Below are positions 1 to 5,160 of a DNA stretch of 9,771 nt, piece by piece. Origin of the DNA: Phycisphaerae bacterium. GTDB taxonomy: Bacteria > Planctomycetota > Phycisphaerae > Phycisphaerales > SM1A02. The position numbers were made by a program, and so were the translations under genes. The number at the start of each line of letters is the position of its first letter. The stretch's first letter is position 1. Where the stretch lies: assembly GCA_002684755.1 (NCBI GenBank), contig NYVS01000078.1:1-9771 (forward strand), written 5' to 3'. The notes below the pieces were generated by a model, which saw only the letters and a program-made list of their open reading frames with translations, searched no databases and had not been told where the DNA came from.

Positions 1-1
1 C

Positions 2-898
2 TGGATGGACGCCCACCCCGCCGCCGCCCAGACGTTCGCCGCCGCCGACGAGGTCGTCGACCTCGGATCGATCGGCTCGCTCACCAGCGTCTGCTTCGAC
101 GGTCCGGCCGACACGCTGAACCGGACCGATGTCAGCCAGCCAGCCCTCTTCACGGCCGCCGTGGCGAGTTACCAGGGCCTGCTCGACGGTTGGGGCAACG
201 CCGACGTTCACGCGACCCTCGGACTTTCGCTCGGTGAATACACCGCGCTTCATCTCGCCGGCGCCTTCGGATTCCGCGATGGGCTCAAGCTCGTCGCCAC
301 CCGAGGCCGGCTGATGCAGGAAGCGGCGGAAGCGTCCGACGGCGGGATGGTCGCGCTGATCGGTGCGGACGAAGCCCAGGCCGAAGCGGTCTGCGATGCC
401 GCCCGAGGCGATGACGTCCTCGTGCCCGCGAATTTCAATGCCAAGGGCCAGATCGTGATCTCGGGTTCCCGGACCGCCTGCGAGCGGGCGGTCACCGCAG
501 CCGGCGAAATGGGCCTTCGAGCCACCGCCCTCGCCGTGGCGGGTGCGTTTCACAGCCCCCTGATGGCCCCCGCGGCCGCGGGAATGGCCAAAGCACTCGA
601 CGAGGTGGATTTTCAGCCGCTTTCGACCGTGGTGTACTCGAATGTCACCGGAAAACCCCATGAACCGGATAATCCGGAACTTCTGAAGCAACGATTGATC
701 GAACAATTGACGACTCCTGTACGATGGTCGTCGAACTGCATGGATCTGGCCGCGTCGATTTCGGAGATTCCCGAGGACGAACGGCCACGTATCCACGAGC
801 TCGCCCCCGGCAAGGTGCTGAAGGGGCTTTTCCGCCGAATCGACAAGACCGTGGAGGTCACCAGCCATGACCAACCGGACCCGAAACCTGTTTCGTGA
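2..898 (+). CDS. fabD: Malonyl-CoA:ACP transacylase FabD (5' end cut by window edge)
   Basis: Transfers malonyl from CoA to the ACP phosphopantetheine thiol, supplying the extender unit for type II fatty acid synthesis in the cytoplasm. Numbering from the internal Met codon at 5: the nucleophile elbow is GLSLGEYTAL with Ser75 (codon 227-229), followed by RGRLMQEA (Arg100 region), NFNAKGQIVISG (142-153) and GAFHSPLM with the catalytic His183. These are the family signatures. The elbow has Leu where E. coli FabD has His (GHSLGE), which I believe is a common variant. The reading frame is open to base 2, and the missing N-terminus (a segment like LFPGQGAQ, about 20 residues) lies outside the window, so the Met at 5 is internal. 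The 297 visible residues fit a roughly 315-residue protein. The 3' end overlaps the next gene by 32 nt, implying cotranscription. Identification is firm. Confidence 0.96.
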   Translation, partial: WMDAHPAAAQTFAAADEVVDLGSIGSLTSVCFDGPADTLNRTDVSQPALFTAAVASYQGLLDGWGNADVHATLGLSLGEYTALHLAGAFGFRDGLKLVATRGRLMQEAAEASDGGMVALIGADEAQAEAVCDAARGDDVLVPANFNAKGQIVISGSRTACERAVTAAGEMGLRATALAVAGAFHSPLMAPAAAGMAKALDEVDFQPLSTVVYSNVTGKPHEPDNPELLKQRLIEQLTTPVRWSSNCMDLAASISEIPEDERPRIHELAPGKVLKGLFRRIDKTVEVTSHDQPDPKPVS

Positions 899-1688
899 CT
901 TCATCGGACTGACCGCCGTGGCCGGGCTTGCACTCGGCATCGCCGGTTGCGGCTCCGAGCCCGCCCCGCCCCCGGCCGCGCCGGTGGCGAAGAAGGCACC
1001 ACCCCCGCCGCCGCCGCCGCCGCCGGCCCCGAAGGTCACGCCGATCTCCGAGTTGATGGCCCAGTACGGCATCGACCCGCGGGTGAATCTCTCCGAGGAT
1101 CTGGCGCCCGACAACGACGAAGGACGGATCGCCGTGCTTCGCTTCTTCGACGGGTTCGCCCGCGGAGACGCCTCACGCCTGAAGGGCATGATGTCCGGCA
1201 TGGACGCGATGGTGCTCGGCGACCTCGAGAAGTCCGGCGAGTGGAAGACCGCGACCAGCAACATCATCGGCATCGACGTCCGGACCGGAACGCACCCCGT
1301 CGTCGGCGAGTGCGCGCTCGCCGTCTTCATGGTGGGCAACCAGTTCGAACCCCAGCTCTGGGCCTTCGAGATCACGGGTGATCCCGCTTCCGATGGCGCC
1401 GAGTTCGACGCCCAGCCGTCGCCCCCGGACATGATGAACCGGCTCAGCGGGGACGACTGGATCGCCGCCTGGTTCCAGATCCTCGAGGACGAGATGGCCC
1501 GGGCGACCGCGCCGGACGAGATCATCGAGATCCCGACCCAGGACTTCACCGAGGAAGAGACCGGCAATTCGTCGATGGGCGCCCCTGCGGGCGGCCCCGG
1601 TGGCGGCCCCGGTGCACCCGGCAAGCGAAAGCGACCCAAGGGACCGAAGATCGATCCCAACCCCGGTTTCGCCCCCGGCTCCAAGTGA
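867..1688 (+). CDS. Proline-rich lipoprotein of unknown function, overlapping fabD
   Basis: A 273-residue predicted lipoprotein; I do not recognise the family. The start is ATG 867, with a strong Shine-Dalgarno GGAGGT at 853-858 (8 nt spacing) inside the end of fabD. Residues 1-27 form a signal peptide (basic N-region, hydrophobic 12-26) ending in the lipobox IAGC with Cys28, so the mature protein should be lipid-anchored outside the cytoplasmic membrane. Residues 33-58 are a Pro/Ala/Lys linker with nine consecutive prolines. Residues about 80-200 look globular and begin with a RIAVLRFFDGFARGD helix reminiscent of NTF2/SnoaL-like folds; this is only an impression. The C-terminus (about 235-273) is low complexity, Gly/Pro/Lys rich. 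Stop is 1686-1688, followed by hairpins and a terminator. Its place in the fab operon hints at an envelope role, but nothing shows one. Existence as a gene is well supported by SD, signal peptide and overlap. Confidence 0.85.
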   Translation: MTNRTRNLFRDFIGLTAVAGLALGIAGCGSEPAPPPAAPVAKKAPPPPPPPPPAPKVTPISELMAQYGIDPRVNLSEDLAPDNDEGRIAVLRFFDGFARGDASRLKGMMSGMDAMVLGDLEKSGEWKTATSNIIGIDVRTGTHPVVGECALAVFMVGNQFEPQLWAFEITGDPASDGAEFDAQPSPPDMMNRLSGDDWIAAWFQILEDEMARATAPDEIIEIPTQDFTEEETGNSSMGAPAGGPGGGPGAPGKRKRPKGPKIDPNPGFAPGSK

Positions 1689-1691
1689 TCG

Positions 1692-1719
1692 CGACGCCCC
1701 GGCGTGAAGCCGGGGTCGC
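1692..1719 (+). terminator. GC-rich hairpin just after the lipoprotein gene
   Basis: CCCCGGC (1697-1703) pairs with GCCGGGG (1709-1715) around a 5-nt loop, extended by flanking CGA/TCG pairing across a 2-nt bulge. No T-tract follows. It may protect the 3' end of the mRNA or assist the stronger terminator 32 nt downstream. Confidence 0.45.
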
Positions 1720-1750
1720 ACGAGTGCGATCATCCGCGAGAAACACCAGA

Positions 1751-1790
1751 GAACGCGGCCTCCTTCGAGGGGCCGCGTTCTTTCTCATTT
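1751..1790 (+). terminator. Intrinsic terminator of the fabD-lipoprotein operon
   Basis: A perfect 10-bp inverted repeat, GAACGCGGCC (1751-1760) and GGCCGCGTTC (1771-1780), with a loop that can itself pair CCT with AGG, is followed by TTTCTCATTT. It lies 62 nt after the lipoprotein stop and upstream of the fabG promoter, so it separates the two transcription units. Confidence 0.85.
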
Positions 1791-1867
1791 CGAGGCTTCG
1801 AGGAATTCCACGAGCGACACGGAGACGCCGCCCCTCGGGTTCGGACTCGATCCGGGACGGTCCACCC

Positions 1868-1896
1868 GCGACAGGAGCGGGGAGGATCTGTACAAT
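1868..1896 (+). promoter_or_regulatory. Sigma70-type promoter of fabG
   Basis: The -35 GCGACA (1868-1873, 4/6 to TTGACA) and -10 TACAAT (1891-1896, 5/6 to TATAAT) are separated by exactly 17 nt. The AT-rich -10 stands out in GC-rich surroundings and sits between the upstream terminator and fabG. A transcription start near 1903 is predicted, giving a leader of about 65 nt before the fabG start. Confidence 0.65.
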
Positions 1897-1911
1897 TCCG
1901 AGTCGCGCAGC

Positions 1912-1971
1912 ATGCCGCTGCACCACCCCCTCGCCGACGCGAGGCGAACCCCCCCACCCGCCGGAGCCTGA
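1912..1971 (+). other. Possible 19-codon leader ORF overlapping the fabG start
   Basis: ATG 1912 opens a short frame, MPLHHPLADARRTPPPAGA, ending at TGA 1969-1971. The stop shares two bases with the CTG (1968-1970) at which FabG homology begins, giving a CTGA junction like the ATGA overlaps of coupled genes. The peptide carries a PPP stall-type motif five codons before the stop. Two small hairpins lie in the leader: GCAGC/GCTGC at 1907-1921, with the ATG in its loop, and CTCGC/GCGAG at 1930-1943. No good SD precedes the ATG; if transcription starts near 1903 the leader is only about 9 nt. Function is inferred from position only, and a chance ORF is possible. Confidence 0.35.
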
Positions 1972-2708
1972 CCATCGAAAACCGCCTCGCCATCGTGACC
2001 GGCGCCAGCCGCGGACTTGGACGGGCCATCGCCGGTCGACTCGCCGCGGACGGAATGCACGTGATGGCGATCGCACGATCCGCCGACCCGCTCCAGTCGC
2101 TGGTCGAGGAGATCGTGACCGCCGGCGGCACCGCGGAATTCCGGGTGTGCGACATCGGGGAAGCGAACGCCCTCGGCGAATTGATCGAAGAAGTCGCGGA
2201 GACCGCCGGTCGCCTCGACGTCCTGGTCAACAACGCCGGCATCACCCGGGACGGGCTCCTGATGCGGATGAGCGACGAGGATTTCGACGACGTCGTGAAC
2301 GTGAACCTTCGGTCGACGTTCGTGGCCTGCCGTGCCGCCGCGCGTCCCATGATGAAGGGCCGCTACGGAAGAATCGTCAACATCGGCTCGGTGAGCGGCG
2401 TCACGGGCAACCCCGGACAGGCCAACTACGCCGCCGCCAAGGCCGGCATGATCGGCCTCACCAAGACCGTCGCCAAGGAACTCGGCGGCAAGGGCATCAC
2501 CGCGAACGTGGTCGCGCCGGGTTTCATCAAGACCGACATGACCGAGGCGATGGTGCCCCTCCTCGAGCAGGAGATGGTCAAGCGGATCTCGGCCCGACGC
2601 CTCGGCGAACCCTCGGACATCTCATCCGCCGTCGCCTTCCTCGCCTCCGAGGAAGCGTCCTACGTCACCGGGCAGGTCCTGGTGGTCGACGGCGGCCTCG
2701 CCCTCTGA
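1968..2708 (+). CDS. fabG: 3-oxoacyl-ACP reductase FabG (apparent CTG start)
   Basis: NADPH-dependent reduction of 3-ketoacyl-ACP to 3-hydroxyacyl-ACP, the first reductive step of each elongation cycle. This is a classical short-chain dehydrogenase: TGASRGLG cofactor loop (11-18), NNAG (88-91), Asn113, Ser141, and YAAAK with Tyr154 and Lys158 form the complete catalytic tetrad. The C-terminus YVTGQVLVVDGG is typical. No ATG, GTG or TTG lies in frame between a GTG at 1704, which would add 88 unrelated residues and sits upstream of both terminator and promoter, and Val10 (GTG 1995), which would delete the first beta strand. Starting at CTG 1968 gives 246 residues whose N-terminus (TIENRLAIVTG) lines up with E. 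coli FabG residue by residue. A GGAG lies only 1 nt before the CTG, too close for a normal SD. Function is certain; the start is inferred. Confidence 0.95.
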   Translation: MTIENRLAIVTGASRGLGRAIAGRLAADGMHVMAIARSADPLQSLVEEIVTAGGTAEFRVCDIGEANALGELIEEVAETAGRLDVLVNNAGITRDGLLMRMSDEDFDDVVNVNLRSTFVACRAAARPMMKGRYGRIVNIGSVSGVTGNPGQANYAAAKAGMIGLTKTVAKELGGKGITANVVAPGFIKTDMTEAMVPLLEQEMVKRISARRLGEPSDISSAVAFLASEEASYVTGQVLVVDGGLAL

Positions 2709-2717
2709 TCCACTGAT

Positions 2718-2736
2718 CCGGCTTCGGGCCGGAAAA
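2718..2736 (+). terminator. Short hairpin after fabG
   Basis: CCGGC (2718-2722) pairs with GCCGG (2728-2732) around TTCGG, a compact UUCG-type hairpin, 9 nt after the fabG stop. AAAA follows, not T. It probably acts with the next hairpin in ending or processing the fabG mRNA. Confidence 0.45.
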
Positions 2737-2741
2737 CCACG

Positions 2742-2764
2742 GGCCTCCCACAGGGGGAGGCCTT
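2742..2764 (+). terminator. Probable terminator of fabG
   Basis: A perfect 8-bp stem, GGCCTCCC (2742-2749) and GGGAGGCC (2755-2762), with a 5-nt loop is followed by TT. It is 33 nt past the fabG stop and just upstream of a -10-like element for acpP. The T-tract is minimal, so readthrough into acpP is likely. Confidence 0.55.
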
Positions 2765-2771
2765 CCAACGG

Positions 2772-2777
2772 TATCAT
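2772..2777 (+). promoter_or_regulatory. Candidate -10 element for acpP
   Basis: TATCAT matches TATAAT at 5 of 6 positions and stands out in GC-rich sequence 47 nt upstream of the acpP start. No good -35 is seen: CCCACA at 2747-2752 has a 19-nt spacer and lies inside the fabG terminator hairpin. acpP may therefore have its own promoter, as expected for an abundant protein, but the evidence is one hexamer. Confidence 0.35.
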
Positions 2778-2824
2778 TCCATCCATCGAGCACGCCCCAG
2801 AAGGGCCCTCCAGGAGACCGACCC

Positions 2825-3073
2825 GTGACCGAAGCCGAGATCGAAGCCAAAGTGATCGATATCGTCGCCGAGCAGATGGGCGTCGAACGCGCCGAAATCT
2901 CCCGAGAGACGAGTTTCACGAACGACTTGAACGCCGACAGCCTCGACACCGTCGAACTGGTCATGGAGTTCGAGGACGAGTTCGAGACCTCGATTCCCGA
3001 CGAGAACGCCGAGAAGATCCAGACCGTCGGCGAAGCGATCGAGTTCATCAAGACGAACCTCAACAAGAGCTGA
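2825..3073 (+). CDS. acpP: Acyl carrier protein AcpP
   Basis: Small acidic carrier of growing acyl chains on a 4'-phosphopantetheine arm; partner of FabD, FabF and FabG. The 82 residues have the family length and four-helix pattern, with the attachment motif [12 protein letters not shown] (Ser39), SFTNDL before it and an acidic recognition helix II. The start is GTG 2825 with AGGAG at 2812-2816, spaced 8 nt, which decides the start. Stop is 3071-3073. Helix III is intact ([16 protein letters not shown]). It lies 116 nt after fabG and 57 nt before fabF, the usual order fabG-acpP-fabF. A 4'-phosphopantetheinyl transferase needed for activation is not in the window. Confidence 0.97.
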   Translation: MTEAEIEAKVIDIVAEQMGVERAEISRETSFTNDLNADSLDTVELVMEFEDEFETSIPDENAEKIQTVGEAIEFIKTNLNKS

Positions 3074-3081
3074 TCTCGAGG

Positions 3082-3100
3082 ACGCCGGGTCTCCCGGCGT
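3082..3100 (+). terminator. Hairpin between acpP and fabF (attenuator or mRNA stabiliser)
   Basis: ACGCCGGG (3082-3089) and CCCGGCGT (3093-3100) form a perfect 8-bp stem with a 3-nt loop, 8 nt after the acpP stop. It is followed by TTCGTG, so it is a weak terminator at best. It could lower fabF relative to acpP or stabilise the acpP 3' end. Confidence 0.5.
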
Positions 3101-3111
3101 TCGTGAGTTCA

Positions 3112-3124
3112 GGTCGCCCCGACC
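3112..3124 (+). promoter_or_regulatory. Small hairpin just before the fabF start
   Basis: GGTCG (3112-3116) and CGACC (3120-3124) can pair around CCC, ending 6 nt before the fabF ATG. It holds the only SD-like AGGT of the region, so it may dampen fabF initiation. The stem is short and the effect is inferred. Confidence 0.25.
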
Positions 3125-3130
3125 TCGATC

Positions 3131-4390
3131 ATGAAGACCATCACCCTTCGCAGGGTCGTCGTCACCGGTCTCGGTGCCGTGACCGATCTCGGAACAGATG
3201 TCGCCTCCACCTGGGAGGGGATGCTGTCCGGTCGCTCCGGCGTCGGACCCATCACCGCCTTCGAGCAGGACGACGAGTGGACGACCCGGTTCGCCGGTGA
3301 AGTCAGCGACTTCGATCCCTCGAAGATCGTCGACGTCCGCGAGGCGAAGCGGATGGATCGAGCCAGCCTCCTCGGGCTGGTGGCCGCCGAGGAAGCCGCG
3401 AACGATTGCGGCATCGACTTCGCGACGGGCGATCCCGATCGCCGCGGCGTCGCGATCGGATCGGGCATCGGCGGCATCATCACGATCGAGGTCGGACTGC
3501 TCAAGCTCGAGCGGACGAGCCCCAAGAAGATCAGCCCGTTCACCGTGCCGAAGCTCATGGTGAACGCCTGCGCCGGCAACGTCTCGATCCGCCACGGCCT
3601 CCGTGGTGCGAACATCGCGACCGCGACCGCCTGTGCGACCGGCGGTCACTCGATCGGTGCCGCGTTCCAGTTGATCCAGCGTGGCGATGCCGATGTGATG
3701 TTCGCCGGCGGAACCGAAGCCGCGGTCAGCCGGCTCTGCATCGGTTCGTTCGGCACGATGAAGGCGCTGTCCACCCGAAACGACGATCCGCAGCGGGCCT
3801 CCCGTCCCTTCGATCGCGATCGGGACGGATTCGTCCTCGCCGAGGGCGCCGCGGTCCTGATTCTCGAGGACCTGGAGAGCGCGAAGGCTCGTGGAGCGAA
3901 GATCTACGGGGAGATCCTCGGATACGCCACCAGCGGTGACGCCCATCACATCGCCGCACCGGAAGAGAGCGGCATCGGGGCCACCAAGGCGATGACCTGG
4001 GCCCTGAAGGACGCCGGAATCAACACGACCGACGTCGGCTACATCAACGCCCACGGCACCTCCACGCCGCTCGGCGACGCCGCCGAGGTCTATGCGGTGA
4101 AGTCCGTCTTCGGCGAACACGCCGCCGACCTCGCCATGAGTTCCACCAAGTCGATGACCGGGCACGCCCTCGGTGCCGCGGGTGGAATCGAGTCGGTCGC
4201 GGTGATCCGGGCCCTCCAGGAAGGGATCCTTCCGCCCACGATCAACCTCGAGAACCCGGACGACGGCTTCGACCTCGACTTCGTCGCGAACGAAGCTCGC
4301 GAGAAGCCGATCCAGTACGCGGTGAACAACTCCTTCGGGTTCGGCGGCCACAACGTGAGCCTCGTCTTCAGTCGCTACAACGGCGACTGA
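3131..4390 (+). CDS. fabF: 3-oxoacyl-ACP synthase II FabF (KAS II)
   Basis: Condenses malonyl-ACP with acyl-ACP, releasing CO2, to elongate fatty acids. The 419 residues match the family length (about 410-420). Catalytic Cys168 lies in TATACATGGHSIG, His308 in NAHGTSTPLGD, and Lys340/His345 in STKSMTGHALGAAGG: the full Cys-His-His triad plus the conserved Lys. The C-terminal GFGGHN loop (403-408) is present. The Cys-His-His set separates it from FabH (Cys-His-Asn). ATG 3131 is the only reasonable start (MKTITLRRVVVTGLG, typical), yet there is no clear SD, only AGGT at 3111-3114, 16 nt away and within a small hairpin. It may be translated from the acpP message. Stop is 4388-4390. Confidence 0.97.
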   Translation: MKTITLRRVVVTGLGAVTDLGTDVASTWEGMLSGRSGVGPITAFEQDDEWTTRFAGEVSDFDPSKIVDVREAKRMDRASLLGLVAAEEAANDCGIDFATGDPDRRGVAIGSGIGGIITIEVGLLKLERTSPKKISPFTVPKLMVNACAGNVSIRHGLRGANIATATACATGGHSIGAAFQLIQRGDADVMFAGGTEAAVSRLCIGSFGTMKALSTRNDDPQRASRPFDRDRDGFVLAEGAAVLILEDLESAKARGAKIYGEILGYATSGDAHHIAAPEESGIGATKAMTWALKDAGINTTDVGYINAHGTSTPLGDAAEVYAVKSVFGEHAADLAMSSTKSMTGHALGAAGGIESVAVIRALQEGILPPTINLENPDDGFDLDFVANEAREKPIQYAVNNSFGFGGHNVSLVFSRYNGD

Positions 4391-4461
4391 GCGACCCTGC
4401 GGCCCGCTCCACCTCCCATTCATCCCTTCAGGCTCACCCGGACTGGTTTCCGGGGGGATCT

Positions 4462-4482
4462 CCTTTCCGAAGTCCGGAAGGG
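4462..4482 (+). terminator. Hairpin after fabF
   Basis: CCTTTCCG (4462-4469) and CGGAAGGG (4475-4482) pair over 8 positions (one G-T) with a 5-nt loop, 72 nt after the fabF stop. No T-tract follows on either strand, so it is a probable mRNA 3'-end structure or weak terminator of the fab unit. Confidence 0.4.
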
Positions 4483-4533
4483 GTGAAAGACGCTCGGGCC
4501 GGATGGATCATCCCCCGGTGCGGGCCCCTTCCG

Positions 4534-4539
4534 TTGACG
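4534..4539 (+). promoter_or_regulatory. Candidate -35 element upstream of the FliN-like gene
   Basis: TTGACG (5/6 to TTGACA) lies in the 243-nt gap between fabF and the FliN-like gene. No convincing -10 occurs 15-19 nt downstream, so this is a weak promoter candidate. Apart from it and the two hairpins listed, I see nothing in this gap. Confidence 0.2.
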
Positions 4540-4560
4540 GTCGAGAGACGCTTCGATTCC

Positions 4561-4590
4561 GGCATCCGGGTGGGAGTGCACCCGGAAGCC
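4561..4590 (+). other. Long hairpin 43 nt upstream of the FliN-like gene
   Basis: GGC, one A-A mismatch, then TCCGGGTG (4565-4572) pair with CACCCGGA (4579-4586) and GCC (4588-4590) around GGAGTG. The 12-position stem with a single mismatch is followed by a C-run rather than T. It could be a terminator remnant, an mRNA processing site or a leader structure of the next gene. Confidence 0.4.
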
Positions 4591-4633
4591 CCCCCGAGCC
4601 GATGAATTCCACATCGACCGACCTCATCCGAGC

Positions 4634-4915
4634 ATGAATGCGAGACCCATGTCTTCCAATCTCAATTCCATCCTCTCCCTCGAAGTCCCACTGATCGTCG
4701 AAATCGCCCAGCGGCGGATGCCGCTCGCCGAGGCCGTGAATCTCGTCCACGGTGCCATCGTCGAATTCCCCCAGGCCAGCAACGGGGAGCTTCGAATCCT
4801 CGTCAACAACAAGGCGGTGGGCACCGGAACCGCGGTCAAGGTGGGTGAGAATTTCGGGGTCCGAGTCTCTTCGGTGGGCGACATGACGAGCCGCGTCGAA
4901 GCCCTCGGAGCTTGA
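4634..4915 (+). CDS. FliN/SpoA (C-ring) domain protein, stand-alone
   Basis: A 93-residue protein consisting almost only of a SpoA/FliN C-terminal domain: ILSLEVPLIVEIAQRRMPLAEA (about 13-34), then a GAIVEF strand, LRILVNNKAVGTGTAVKVGENFGVRVSSV (53-81). The pattern short sandwich, 'LVN..v.G..v.v...fGVRi' is the hallmark of FliN and of SctQ-type secretion proteins. In flagella FliN sits in the switch-complex C-ring; here no other flagellar or type III secretion gene is visible. Starts at ATG 4634 or ATG 4649 (in frame, MSSNLNS); neither has a strong SD, and both leave the domain intact. The N-terminal extension that docks FliN to FliM/FliH in many species is very short (about 12 residues). Domain assignment is confident; flagellar role is inferred, so no symbol is given. 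Confidence 0.82.
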   Translation: MNARPMSSNLNSILSLEVPLIVEIAQRRMPLAEAVNLVHGAIVEFPQASNGELRILVNNKAVGTGTAVKVGENFGVRVSSVGDMTSRVEALGA

Positions 4916-5035
4916 AGCCCCCTGGAAATTCGGAAGCCCGCGAGCCCGGAAGACCCGGGGCCCCGCCCGTCTGATTCCCGACGGTCGATCCCGCGCACCG
5001 ACCGGCGTTCCGGGCGGAACATCCCGTTTGATCTC

Positions 5036-5076
5036 CGAAAAACACACGCCCCACTCGACGGAAGTCGAGCGGGGCG
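5036..5076 (-). terminator. Intrinsic terminator of the Bax-inhibitor-like gene
   Basis: CGCCCC-A-CTCGAC (5047-5059) pairs with GTCGAG-C-GGGGCG (5064-5076): 13 positions with one mismatch and a GGAA loop. Read on the minus strand the stem is followed by TGTGTTTTTCGG, a proper U-tract. It lies 66 nt beyond the stop of the minus-strand gene. On the plus strand no T-run follows, so it acts mainly leftwards, though it may also slow transcription coming from the FliN-like gene. Confidence 0.8.
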
Positions 5077-5132
5077 GTGATGTCTGAAAGATCGTCCGGC
5101 GCAGATTCCGGCCTTTCCGGGCAGCCGATCAG

Positions 5133-5160
5133 TCCCGGCTGGTCAATCCCGGCTGGTCAT
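5133..5160. repeat. 14-bp tandem duplication at the end of the Bax-inhibitor-like gene
   Basis: Two adjacent 14-nt units, 5133-5146 and 5147-5160, share TCCCGGCTGGTCA and differ only at the last base. Read on the minus strand, both copies encode the C-terminal TSRD followed by a stop in their own frame, so the duplication left the protein end unchanged. Confidence 0.85.

Noticed and set aside
1704..1967. GTG 1704 as the start of fabG, giving a 334-residue protein
   Set aside because: The added 88 residues are not FabG-like, and the stretch contains an intrinsic terminator and the fabG promoter, so it would not be in the fabG message.
1685..2716. 343-codon frame overlapping fabG in another phase
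   Set aside because: Arg/Pro-rich translation typical of an off-frame reading of GC-rich sequence; FabG in the other frame has every catalytic residue.
2774..4423. 549-codon open frame on the minus strand opposite acpP and fabF
   Set aside because: It is a shadow of strongly conserved genes in GC-rich DNA; its composition (Asp/Gly/Arg/Val rich, low complexity) has no recognisable domain.
5007..5020. GTTCC/GGAAC hairpin as terminator of the FliN-like gene
   Set aside because: Only 5 bp of stem and no adequate T-run; the evidence is too weak for a feature.
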